From contig DAIDHU010000590.1 in the NCBI GenBank assembly GCA_027451915.1, positions 1-10,819 on the forward strand: a stretch of DNA of 10,819 nucleotides. The letters are read 5' to 3'. Both the position numbers and the translations under genes were made by a program. Positions 1-6,614 of the stretch are shown piece after piece. The notes under the pieces were generated by a model. That model ran no database searches and had not been told where the DNA came from. It was given only the letters and a program-made list of their open reading frames with translations. This DNA is from Thiomonas sp. GTDB lineage: Bacteria; Pseudomonadota; Gammaproteobacteria; Burkholderiales; Burkholderiaceae_C. Numbering within the stretch: the stretch's first letter is position 1; each line of letters starts with the position of its first letter.

Positions 1-2
1 TG

Positions 3-773
3 ACCTGGGCGGGGTTGTTCAGCGTATGGATCTACTTCGGCCTGGCGCTGGCGCAGCACATGTTCGGGCTGCCTCCGGGCGCCGACGTTTCCGTCCATCC
101 GGAGCACCAGGCCCTGCTCGCCAAGGGGGTGATCCAGTCGGGGATCTGTTTCGCCATCTACCAGTCGGTGGGCGTGCTCTACACCCTGGCGCTGCCGTGG
201 CTGGCCGAGCGCTTCGACCCCGAGCGGGTACACGCGATCTCCCTGCTGGCCGGAGCCGCGACCCTGGTCGGCATGCCCTTCCTGCACGACATGCGGGCCG
301 TGTATGGCGCGATGCTCGGGCTCGGGCTGTTCTCCGGAAGCCTCAACACCCTTCCCTATGCCATCGTGGCGGCCGAGGTTCCGCCCCGGAACATGGGGGC
401 CTGCCTGGGCATCTTCAACATCACGATCACGGTGCCGCAGATCCTGTGCGGGCTGCTCATCGGTCCCTTGAACCGCGCGGTGTTCGGGAACCAGGCGATC
501 CATGTCATCGCGCTGGCCGGCATGCTGCTGGCCACCGCCGGCCTGCTGCTGTTGCGCCAGCGGGGCCTGCGCGTTCCCGCGGGACTGCGCAACGGCCCGG
601 TCCGGCGCCTGCTCAACCCTGCGAGGACAGTTCCTTCTCCAGGCGATCCAGCACCCGGTAGCAGGGAAGCACCCTGGCGACGCTGGATTCGGGCTCGCGG
701 CCCTCGCGGATGGCGGCGAAGAACTCGCGGTCCTGCAATTCGATGCCATTCATCGAAACGTCCACCTTGCTGA
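3..773 (+). CDS. MFS transporter, sugar/H+ symporter-like, C-terminal half (5' end outside window)
   Basis: Inner-membrane permease of the major facilitator superfamily. The frame is open from the left edge, so the N-terminal half lies outside the window. About six hydrophobic helices can be picked out (roughly nt 6-70, 120-200, 225-290, 300-375, 390-465 and 495-555), matching helices 7-12 of a 12-helix protein. The stretch VPPRNMGACLGIFNITIT followed by PQILCG resembles the helix 10-11 loop of sucrose/glycoside symporter-like MFS members (seen; family from memory). Substrate is unknown. It is the only plus-strand gene and converges on ligC. No stop occurs until TGA at 771-773, so the last 53 or so codons are read antisense to ligC and give an Arg/Pro-rich tail unlike a transporter terminus. 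Membership of the protocatechuate regulon is possible but not shown. Confidence 0.8.
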   Translation, partial: TWAGLFSVWIYFGLALAQHMFGLPPGADVSVHPEHQALLAKGVIQSGICFAIYQSVGVLYTLALPWLAERFDPERVHAISLLAGAATLVGMPFLHDMRAVYGAMLGLGLFSGSLNTLPYAIVAAEVPPRNMGACLGIFNITITVPQILCGLLIGPLNRAVFGNQAIHVIALAGMLLATAGLLLLRQRGLRVPAGLRNGPVRRLLNPARTVPSPGDPAPGSREAPWRRWIRARGPRGWRRRTRGPAIRCHSSKRPPC

Positions 774-1575
774 CGTCGATGGCCCGGTCCTTGCCGTCCA
801 CGAGGTCGTCGTAGCGCGCGATGTAGGTGCCGTTGTCGCAGATGTAGCGGAAGAAGGTACCCAGCGGGCCATCGTTGTTGAAGGACAGCGACAGGGTGCA
901 GATCGCGCCGGTGCTGCTCTTGAGCTGAATGCTCATGTCCATCGCGATGCCCAGCTGCGGATGGATCGGCCCCTGCACCGCGTGCGCCTGCACGACCTCC
1001 CCGCCCGACTGCCAGGCGAACAGATCCACGGTATGCGCCGCGTGATGCCACAACAGGTGATCCGTCCAGCTGCGCGGCTGACCCAGCGCGTTCATGTTGC
1101 TGCGCCGGAAGAAGTACGTCTGCACGTCCATCTGCTGCACGCGCAGTTCGCCCGCGGCGATGCGTCGATGCACCCACTGGTGGCTGGGGTTGAAGCGCCG
1201 GGTGTGCCCGACCATGGCCACCAGGCCGCTGCGCCGCTGCTCGTCGGCCACGGCCTGCGCGTCCTCCAGGCTGTCGGCCAGGGGAATCTCCACCTCCACG
1301 TGCTTGCCCGCGCGCAGGCATTGCCGCGCCTGCGCCGCGTGCATCTGCGTGGGAGTGCACAGGTTGACGGCGTCCACCTCGGGAAGCGCCAGGCTGTCGG
1401 CCAGGTCCGTGGTGGCGTGCGCGATGTCGTACTTGCTGGCCACCTCGCGCGTCTTGTCGAGTTCGCGCCCGACCAGCGAGACCACCTCGACGCCGTCGAT
1501 GTTGCGGATTCCGTCCAGGTGCTTGATGCCGAAGGCGCCGGCTCCGGCCAGCGCAACCTTGATCGTCTTGCTCAT
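613..1575 (-). CDS. ligC: 4-carboxy-2-hydroxymuconate-6-semialdehyde dehydrogenase (LigC/PmdC)
   Basis: Cytoplasmic NAD(P)-dependent enzyme of the Gfo/Idh/MocA family. It oxidises the hemiacetal form of the LigAB ring-cleavage product to 2-pyrone-4,6-dicarboxylate. The product is 320 aa, close to known LigC proteins (about 315). It starts with a Rossmann motif GAGAFG at residues 11-16 and continues into the family's alpha/beta substrate domain, with HHAAHTVDLF at 177-186. The usual EKP motif of the family reads EIP at 96-98. The ATG at 1573-1575 is preceded by GGAGA about ten bases upstream and lies 41 bases after the ligB stop. As last gene of the operon it follows ligAB, as in Comamonas pmd clusters. 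Its 3' end overlaps the convergent MFS gene by 161 bases, and no terminator hairpin is evident there. Confidence 0.93.
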   Translation of the reverse strand: MSKTIKVALAGAGAFGIKHLDGIRNIDGVEVVSLVGRELDKTREVASKYDIAHATTDLADSLALPEVDAVNLCTPTQMHAAQARQCLRAGKHVEVEIPLADSLEDAQAVADEQRRSGLVAMVGHTRRFNPSHQWVHRRIAAGELRVQQMDVQTYFFRRSNMNALGQPRSWTDHLLWHHAAHTVDLFAWQSGGEVVQAHAVQGPIHPQLGIAMDMSIQLKSSTGAICTLSLSFNNDGPLGTFFRYICDNGTYIARYDDLVDGKDRAIDVSKVDVSMNGIELQDREFFAAIREGREPESSVARVLPCYRVLDRLEKELSSQG

Positions 1576-1616
1576 GTCCGAGGGTTCTCCAGGATCAGGT
1601 GCCCGACCGCCGTGTT

Positions 1617-2432
1617 CTACGCCGGGACATGGTAGAAGCGGTGGGCCACGCGAGGCGCGGGCCCGCCGGCGAGGTCGGCCATCGCGCCGCGCCCGATCAG
1701 CCACATGACCAGCTCGATGCCCTCCGAGCCCGCTTCGCGCACGTACTCGATGTGGCCAAGCTGGGCCAGCCCGACCGGGTCGTCGATCAGGCGGTCCAGG
1801 AAGCGCTGGTCCCACGCACGGTTGATCAGGCCCGCGCGCGGGCCCTGCAACTGGTGGCTCATTCCGCCCGTGCCCCACACCTGCACGTTCAGGTCGGCGT
1901 CGAAGCTCTCGATGGCGCGGCGGATGGCCTGGCCCAGGGCCAGGCAGCGGCGCCCCGAGGGCACCGGGTACTGCACCACGTTGACGGCGAAGGGAATCAC
2001 CGGGCAGGGCCAGGCCTGCACCTGGCCGCACATCAGCGACAAGGGCACGGTCAGGCCATGATCCACGTCCATGCGGTTGACGATGGTCAGGTCGAAATCC
2101 TGCTGGATCACCGACTGGGCGATGTGGGAGGCCAGCTCCGGGTGCCCGATCACCTCCGGCACCGGGCGCGGCCCCCAGCCTTCGTCGGCCGGCTGGAAAC
2201 GCTCGCCCGTGCCGATGGCGAAGGTGGGGATCATCTCCAGGCTGAAGGCGCTGGCGTGGTCGTTGTAGACCAGGAAGATCACGTCGGGGCGCTGCTCGCG
2301 CAGCCATTGGCGCGAGTACTCATAGCCGGCGAACACCGGCTGCCAGTAGGCCTCGCCGGTCTTGCCCAGGTCCATCGCCGCCCCGATGGCCGGCACGTGC
2401 GAGGTGTAGACACTTGCGCTGACTCGAGCCAT
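1617..2432 (-). CDS. ligB: Protocatechuate 4,5-dioxygenase beta subunit (LigB/PmdB)
   Basis: Catalytic subunit of a class III (type II) extradiol dioxygenase. With LigA it opens the ring of protocatechuate between C4 and C5 using Fe(II) and O2 in the cytoplasm. The product is 271 aa. The ligands known from Sphingobium LigB are all found with a constant small offset: His12, His59 (in VYNDH) and Glu240 (in SEGIE) for iron, with His125 and His193 (in MSHQL) matching the active-site histidines. The ATG at 2430-2432 shares one base with the ligA stop (TGATG), and AGGAG lies eight bases upstream inside ligA, so translation is probably coupled. Separate alpha and beta genes argue against a fused gallate dioxygenase of the DesB/GalA type. 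Activity on gallate or 3-O-methylgallate as a side reaction cannot be judged from sequence. Confidence 0.96.
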   Translation of the reverse strand: MARVSASVYTSHVPAIGAAMDLGKTGEAYWQPVFAGYEYSRQWLREQRPDVIFLVYNDHASAFSLEMIPTFAIGTGERFQPADEGWGPRPVPEVIGHPELASHIAQSVIQQDFDLTIVNRMDVDHGLTVPLSLMCGQVQAWPCPVIPFAVNVVQYPVPSGRRCLALGQAIRRAIESFDADLNVQVWGTGGMSHQLQGPRAGLINRAWDQRFLDRLIDDPVGLAQLGHIEYVREAGSEGIELVMWLIGRGAMADLAGGPAPRVAHRFYHVPA

Positions 2433-2845
2433 CAGTCCTTCTCCTGCGGCCTGGCCGGGATGGCCTCGCCGACGTAGCGGTTGCCCTCGATCGAGCGGCC
2501 CCCGCGAATCATCATGTCACGGTACTCCTGCTCGCTCATGCCGGTCATGCTGCCGGCCATCTGCTGGAAGGACTTGCCGTCGGTGGCGCCGATCTTGGCC
2601 AGGAAGTAGATGTTCCCGCCCAGCTGGATGCAGCGATTGAGATCGCGCGCCAGCACGGCCAGCTTCTGCTCCTCGGTCATGGGCCACTCGTCCAGGTAGG
2701 CACGCTCGTCGGCCTTGAAGCGCTCGCGGTTCGCCGGCTTCATCAGGGACATGCAGAACTGGTTCAGGTGATAGCCCAGACGCGACATCTCGGCGTCGAA
2801 GATGGTCGTGCCGGGAACGTCCTTGTACGGCTTGTCAAGCGCCAT
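2432..2845 (-). CDS. ligA: Protocatechuate 4,5-dioxygenase alpha subunit (LigA/PmdA)
   Basis: Small helical subunit that caps the LigB active site and helps bind the substrate carboxylate. The product is 137 aa, close to Sphingobium LigA (139 aa). Typical segments are an N-terminal IPGTTIFD-like stretch (VPGTTIFDAEMS, residues 10-21), LGYHLNQFCMSLM, and a central helix NRERFKADERAYLDEW (39-54). The near-C-terminal LAKIGATDGKSFQ also fits the LigA family. The ATG at 2843-2845 lies inside the last codons of ligI (11-base overlap) and has AGGGAG six bases upstream. The stop overlaps the ligB start by one base. This nested arrangement should keep alpha and beta near equal amounts. Confidence 0.95.
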   Translation of the reverse strand: MALDKPYKDVPGTTIFDAEMSRLGYHLNQFCMSLMKPANRERFKADERAYLDEWPMTEEQKLAVLARDLNRCIQLGGNIYFLAKIGATDGKSFQQMAGSMTGMSEQEYRDMMIRGGRSIEGNRYVGEAIPARPQEKD

Positions 2846-3797
2846 CGTGGTCTCCCTGCGGGTCGTTCGCCCCCTGCGCCGGCCCGAGCTCCTCCGGCCA
2901 GTACAGGCGCATCGGGTTGTCCACCAGCAGCTTGCGCTGCAGTGTCGCGGTCGGGGCGATGTGGGGAATGAAGTCGACCAGCAGCCCGTCGTCGGGCATG
3001 TGGTCCTTCAGGTTGGGGTGCGGCCAGTCGGTTCCCCACAGCACGCGGTCGGGGAAGGTCTCGACAATGCGCCGCGCGAAGGGCACCACGTCGCGGTAGG
3101 CGCGGCGCTCGCCGTGCAGCGCCGGCGGCCCCGAGACCGAGAGCCGCTCCGGGCAGCTCACCTTGGACCACACGTTGCCGTGCTCGCGCATGAAACGCAG
3201 GAACAGCTCGAATTCCGGCCCGTCCACCGGCTTGCTCACATCCGGGCGCCCCATGTGGTCCACCACCACGGTGGTGGGCAGCGCGCTGAAGAAATCCCAC
3301 AGCTCGGGCAGGTCCACCGCCTCGAAGTAGATCACCACGTGCCAGCCCAGGGGCGCGATGCGCGCGGCGATGTCCATCAATTCATCGCGGGGCGTGAAGT
3401 CCACCAGCCGGCGCACGAAATTGAAGCGCACGCCCCGCACGCCGGCCGCGTCGAGCGCGCGCAACTGCTCGTCGCTGACGTCGCGCCGCACCGTGGCCAC
3501 GCCGCGGGCCCGGCCGCCGGAATGCTCCAGCGCGTCGACCAGCGCGCGGTTGTCGGCACCGTGGCAGGTCGCCTGCACGATCACGTTGCGCGCGAAACCC
3601 AGATGGTCGCGCAGCGCGAACAACTGCTCGCGCGATGCGTCGCAGGGGGTGTACTTGCGCTCGGGCGCGTACGGAAAGCGCTCGCCGGGACCGAACACGT
3701 GGCAATGCGCGTCCACGCTTGCCGCCGGCAGCACGAAACGGGGGCGCGAAGGTCCCTGGTACCAGTCCAGCCAGCCGGGGGTTTTCTCGAACACCAT
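2835..3797 (-). CDS. ligI: 2-pyrone-4,6-dicarboxylate lactonase (LigI/PmdD)
   Basis: Amidohydrolase-superfamily enzyme that hydrolyses the lactone 2-pyrone-4,6-dicarboxylate to 4-oxalomesaconate (4-carboxy-2-hydroxymuconate). It is metal-independent in the characterised family. The product is 320 aa, slightly longer than LigI of Sphingobium, with the excess mainly at the C-terminus. The HxH motif is at His31/His33 in VDAHCHVFGP. His181 is in DHMG. The catalytic aspartate is Asp257 in WGTDWPHP (Asp248 in the model enzyme). The frame is open further upstream, but the ATG at 3795-3797 is chosen for its AAGGA about nine bases upstream and its position four bases after the preceding stop. The last 11 bases overlap ligA. 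Confidence is high because of motifs and position between ligK and ligAB. Confidence 0.94.
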   Translation of the reverse strand: MVFEKTPGWLDWYQGPSRPRFVLPAASVDAHCHVFGPGERFPYAPERKYTPCDASREQLFALRDHLGFARNVIVQATCHGADNRALVDALEHSGGRARGVATVRRDVSDEQLRALDAAGVRGVRFNFVRRLVDFTPRDELMDIAARIAPLGWHVVIYFEAVDLPELWDFFSALPTTVVVDHMGRPDVSKPVDGPEFELFLRFMREHGNVWSKVSCPERLSVSGPPALHGERRAYRDVVPFARRIVETFPDRVLWGTDWPHPNLKDHMPDDGLLVDFIPHIAPTATLQRKLLVDNPMRLYWPEELGPAQGANDPQGDHDGA

Positions 3798-3801
3798 GGA
3801 T

Positions 3802-4758
3802 TCAGTCCTTTGCGCCAGTCTTGCGCGTCGCATCCGCGGCGCCCAGCAATCGATCGGCCTCGACACGCCAGTCGGCGCTGCGGGCGAAGCCCTGCTCGCC
3901 GCGGCGCCCGAACACACCCCGGTCGGCCAGGTCCGCCACCCAGGCCTGCCGCTCGGCGGTGCCGGCCGCCGACCAGGGCCGCAGACCCGCCTCCTCGACC
4001 GTGCGGGCCACCTCGCGCATTTCCTCGCTGCGCCGGCGGCCATGCTCGATCACGCGCTGGAAAAAGTAGGCGCCCTGGCGCTCCCAGTCGATGCCGGGGA
4101 AGGTCTCGGCCAGCGAGGCCAGCACGGCATCCTCGACGCCGTAGGCCCGCGCGGCGCTGAAACTCTCGATGACCATGGCCTCCAGGCCCTTGATCATCAC
4201 GCTGCGGCACATCTTGGTGGCCGAGACGATGCCCAGGCGCTCGTCTCCGAAGCGCGAGCCGCTGAAACCCAGTGCCTGCAGCGCCGGCTCGAACTCGCGC
4301 GCATGCGCGCCGCCCAGCAACATCGGCACCCTGCTGCGGTACGGCGGGATCGAGGTCATCACGGCGGCCTCGACGTAGCGCCCGCCGGCAGCCTCGATGG
4401 ACGCGGCGGCCTGTGATTTCGCGCCCGGCGAAGCCGAGTTGAAATCGATGAACCAGGCGCCCGCGCGCAGTCCCGGCGCGCATTGCTCCGCCACGACCAC
4501 GGCCTGGCTGGCCGTGACCGCGCTGATCACCAGGTCGCAGGCCCGCGCGAGTTCGGCCGCGGAGCCGGCCAGGCGCACGCCCTGCGCGGCGGCGTGCTCG
4601 AGCAGGGGCGCACCATCCGCCCCGGCCAGCTTGCGGTCCCAGGCCAGGACCCGCACCCCCAGCGCGCGCAGGTCCTCGGCGACGATGCGCCCCACCTCTC
4701 CGTAGCCGACCAGGCCTACGCTCCAGGCGCGCGTGCGCCGCGTGAGCTCGTCCGTCAC
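3802..4758 (-). CDS. NAD(P)-dependent dehydrogenase of the 6-phosphogluconate/3-hydroxyisobutyrate dehydrogenase superfamily (DUF1932-type C-terminus), substrate unknown
   Basis: The product is 318 aa and not tied to a known step of the pathway. The N-terminal domain is a Rossmann fold with GYGEVG at residues 18-23 and the following WDR at 40-42 ending strand 2. The superfamily's usual DAPVSGG-type substrate loop is replaced by EAAVMTSIPPYRSRVPMLLGG (about 130-150). Lys182 in SATKMCRSVMIKG is at the position of the superfamily's catalytic lysine. The helical C-terminal part (about 190-300) resembles the DUF1932 domain of phosphogluconate-dehydrogenase-like proteins. The GTG start at 4756-4758 leaves 11 residues before the Rossmann strand; no ATG fits, and the Shine-Dalgarno is weak. 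It lies five bases after the ligK stop and four before the ligI start, so it is clearly an operon member. Family members oxidise or reduce beta-hydroxy acids; a role on a pathway intermediate or side product is inference. Confidence 0.88.
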   Translation of the reverse strand: MTDELTRRTRAWSVGLVGYGEVGRIVAEDLRALGVRVLAWDRKLAGADGAPLLEHAAAQGVRLAGSAAELARACDLVISAVTASQAVVVAEQCAPGLRAGAWFIDFNSASPGAKSQAAASIEAAGGRYVEAAVMTSIPPYRSRVPMLLGGAHAREFEPALQALGFSGSRFGDERLGIVSATKMCRSVMIKGLEAMVIESFSAARAYGVEDAVLASLAETFPGIDWERQGAYFFQRVIEHGRRRSEEMREVARTVEEAGLRPWSAAGTAERQAWVADLADRGVFGRRGEQGFARSADWRVEADRLLGAADATRKTGAKD

Positions 4759-4763
4759 GGCGT

Positions 4764-5456
4764 TCAGTCCACGTAGCGCAGGCCGGCTTTTTCCAGCGGC
4801 TCGCGCATCTTGTACATATCGAGGCCGAGCACGCCGGAGGCCAGCTTCCTGCGCTTTTCGGCCTCGTTGGCCTCGCGAGCCGCCGCGGCCTCGGCGGTGG
4901 CGCCGGCCAACGCGGCCGGCACCACGACCACGCCGTCCTCGTCGGCCACGATCACGTCGCCCGGCTGCACCTGCACGCCGGCGCAGACCACCGGCACGTT
5001 CACCGAGCCCACGGTGGCCTTGATGGTGCCCTTGGCGCTGATGTAGCGGCTCCAGACCGGGAATCGCATCTCGGTGAGATCCTTGACGTCGCGCACGCCC
5101 GCCTCGATCACCAGGCCGCAGGCGCCCTGTGCGCGGAAGGAAGTCGCCAGCAGGTCGCCGAAATAGCCGTCGCTGCACTCGGCCGTCACCGCGGCGACCA
5201 CCAGGTCGCCCGGGCGGATCTGCTCGGCCGCCACGTGCAGCATCCAGTTGTCCCCGGGGTGCAGCAACACGGTCACCGCCGTGCCGCAGGCGTGCGCGCC
5301 GCCGTAGATGGGGCGCATGTAGGGGCGCATCAGGCCGACGCGGCCCATGGCCTCGTGCACGGTGGCCGATCCGAAGCCCGACAAGGCCTTCACGGCCTCG
5401 GGGTCCGCGCGCTGGATCTTGCGATGCACCACGCCAAGTTGGTTCAGCTGGGTCAT
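4764..5456 (-). CDS. ligK: 4-carboxy-4-hydroxy-2-oxoadipate aldolase / oxaloacetate decarboxylase (LigK/PmdF)
   Basis: Class II (metal-dependent) pyruvate aldolase of the RraA-like family. It cleaves 4-carboxy-4-hydroxy-2-oxoadipate to pyruvate and oxaloacetate, the last step of the pathway, and commonly also decarboxylates oxaloacetate. The product is 230 aa, like Sphingobium LigK (about 228). The signature lies in GVRDVKDL: Arg122 binds substrate and Asp123 holds the metal water, with Asp101 in YFGDLLATS also conserved. Further family stretches are LHPGDNWMLHVA (65-76), GDLVVA and VIVADEDGVVVVP. The ATG at 5454-5456 has AAAGGA directly upstream. An in-frame start 15 codons earlier would overlap ligJ and is not needed. 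The gene follows ligJ by 16 bases. Confidence 0.94.
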   Translation of the reverse strand: MTQLNQLGVVHRKIQRADPEAVKALSGFGSATVHEAMGRVGLMRPYMRPIYGGAHACGTAVTVLLHPGDNWMLHVAAEQIRPGDLVVAAVTAECSDGYFGDLLATSFRAQGACGLVIEAGVRDVKDLTEMRFPVWSRYISAKGTIKATVGSVNVPVVCAGVQVQPGDVIVADEDGVVVVPAALAGATAEAAAAREANEAEKRRKLASGVLGLDMYKMREPLEKAGLRYVD

Positions 5457-5472
5457 GTCCTTTGCTCCGGGT

Positions 5473-6498
5473 TCAGAGTCCGCGCGCCTTGAGCGCGGCA
5501 TCCAGGCGCGGGTACACGCGCCGCGCGTTGTGTTCGTAGATCTTCGCGCGCTGCTGCGGGTCGATGGCCGCGACCTCGATGTAGCGCCTGGTGTCGTCGT
5601 AGTGGTGTCCGGTCAGCGGATCGATGCCGCGCACGGCGCCGATCATCTCGGAGGCGAACAGGATGTTGTCCACCGGAATCACCCGGGTCAGCAGGTCGAT
5701 GCCCGGCTGGTGGTACACGCAGGTATCGAAAAAGATGTTGCCCAGCAAGTGCTCCTGCAGCAGCGGCTTTTTCAGCTCCTGCGCGAGCCCGCGGAAACGC
5801 CCCCAGTGGTAGGGAACCGCGCCGCCGCCGTGGGGAATCACGAATTTCAGGGTCGGGAAGTCCTTGAACAGGTCCCCCGTGAGGCACTGCATGAAGGCCG
5901 TGGTGTCGGCGTTCAGGTAATGCGCGCCCGTGGTGTGGAAACAGGCGTTGCAGCTGGTGCTGACGTGCACCATGGCCGGGATGTCGTACTCCACCATCTT
6001 CTCGTAGATGGGATACCACCAGCGATCGGTCAGCGGCGGCTCCTTCCAGTGCCCGCCCGAGGGATCGGGGTTGAGGTTGATGCCCACGAAACCGTAGTCC
6101 CGCACGCAGCGCTCGAGCTCGGGAATGCAGCTGCGCGGATCCACGCCCGGCGACTGGGGCAGCATGGCGGCGCCGATGAAGTGCTCCGGAAACAGCTCGG
6201 AGACGCGGTGGCAGAGCTCGTTGCAGATGCCCGCCCACGTGGAGCTGGTGTGGAAGTCGCCGATGTGATGCGCCATGAAACTGGCACGCGGCGAGAAAAT
6301 GGTCAGGTCGCTGCCGCGCTCGCGCATCAGGCGCAGCTGGTTGTTCTCGATGCTTTCGCGCAACTCGTCGTCGCTGATGCGCAGGTCGGCCACCCTGGGG
6401 CCGAGCTCGGGCGTGGCGAGATGGTCGATCTGCGCCTTGCGCCATTGCTCCAGCGCCTTCGGCGCGGTGGTGTAGTGACCGTGACAGTCGATGATCAT
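5473..6498 (-). CDS. ligJ: 4-oxalomesaconate hydratase (LigJ/PmdE)
   Basis: Zinc-dependent hydratase of the amidohydrolase superfamily that adds water to the isomerised 4-oxalomesaconate to give 4-carboxy-4-hydroxy-2-oxoadipate, the LigK substrate. The product is 341 aa, the same length as Sphingobium LigJ. The metal-site residues are visible: Asp4-x-His6-x-His8 (DCHGH), His178 (MVHVS), His223 (PHGGG) and Glu284 (FASEMIG). Glu284 is the residue reported as important for catalysis in LigJ. The ATG at 6496-6498 has GGAG eight bases upstream. It is the first gene of the catabolic operon, 118 bases after the LysR gene, and that gap carries the probable promoter. The bacterial OMA hydratase GalB of Pseudomonas belongs to a different fold, so this is the LigJ type. 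Confidence 0.95.
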   Translation of the reverse strand: MIIDCHGHYTTAPKALEQWRKAQIDHLATPELGPRVADLRISDDELRESIENNQLRLMRERGSDLTIFSPRASFMAHHIGDFHTSSTWAGICNELCHRVSELFPEHFIGAAMLPQSPGVDPRSCIPELERCVRDYGFVGINLNPDPSGGHWKEPPLTDRWWYPIYEKMVEYDIPAMVHVSTSCNACFHTTGAHYLNADTTAFMQCLTGDLFKDFPTLKFVIPHGGGAVPYHWGRFRGLAQELKKPLLQEHLLGNIFFDTCVYHQPGIDLLTRVIPVDNILFASEMIGAVRGIDPLTGHHYDDTRRYIEVAAIDPQQRAKIYEHNARRVYPRLDAALKARGL

Positions 6499-6499
6499 G

Positions 6500-6511
6500 C
6501 GGAGGTCTCCG
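6500..6511 (-). promoter_or_regulatory. ligJ ribosome binding site inside a short dyad
   Basis: On the minus strand the Shine-Dalgarno GGAG (plus-strand CTCC at 6507-6510) is followed after three bases by its complement CTCC, forming CGGA-GACC-TCCG. The stem would be only four pairs with a four-base loop, so it is a weak structure. It supports the ligJ start and might lower initiation. Confidence 0.4.
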
Positions 6512-6518
6512 GAAGTTT

Positions 6519-6537
6519 GTCGGCGCGCGGGGCCGAC
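6519..6537 (-). other. Hairpin in the ligJ leader
   Basis: A six-pair stem GTCGGC/GCCGAC with a seven-base GC-rich loop lies about 20-40 bases upstream of the ligJ ATG, in the predicted 5' leader. It has no T-run behind it, so it is not a convincing terminator of the LysR transcript. It could stabilise the leader mRNA, or be chance in GC-rich DNA. Confidence 0.3.
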
Positions 6538-6557
6538 GCTCAGGGCAGCCCGAGTCT

Positions 6558-6573
6558 TTGCCGATTATGGCAA
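6558..6573. promoter_or_regulatory. Dyad TTGCC-N6-GGCAA over the -10 of the lig promoter
   Basis: Perfect five-base arms around GATTAT, covering the predicted -10 and the region just before the transcription start. Such a position suits a repressor operator. The spacing does not give the T-N11-A pattern, so it need not be a site for the adjacent LysR-type regulator. Confidence 0.35.
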
Positions 6574-6592
6574 GCGCACGTGGCCCGGCCAA
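6564..6592 (-). promoter_or_regulatory. Probable sigma-70 promoter of the lig operon
   Basis: On the minus strand TTGGCC (plus 6587-6592) and CATAAT (plus 6564-6569) are separated by exactly 17 bases. The -10 matches the consensus at five of six positions and the -35 at four of six, standing out in GC-rich DNA. The start of transcription would be near 6557, giving a leader of about 58 bases before ligJ. A weak -35 fits an activator-dependent promoter. Confidence 0.55.
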
Positions 6593-6614
6593 GGCCGCCC
6601 GCCGCGCTAGCAGC

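Noticed and set aside
1576..2307. Possible N-terminal extension of ligC through the ligB region
   Set aside because: The frame is merely open out of phase with ligB. The ATG at 1575 has a good Shine-Dalgarno and gives a normal LigC length.
2802..4160. Long plus-strand open frame of 452 codons opposite ligI and the dehydrogenase
   Set aside because: It is a His/Arg/Gly/Ala-rich reverse-frame shadow typical of GC-rich DNA, with no recognisable domain, lying opposite genes with intact catalytic motifs.
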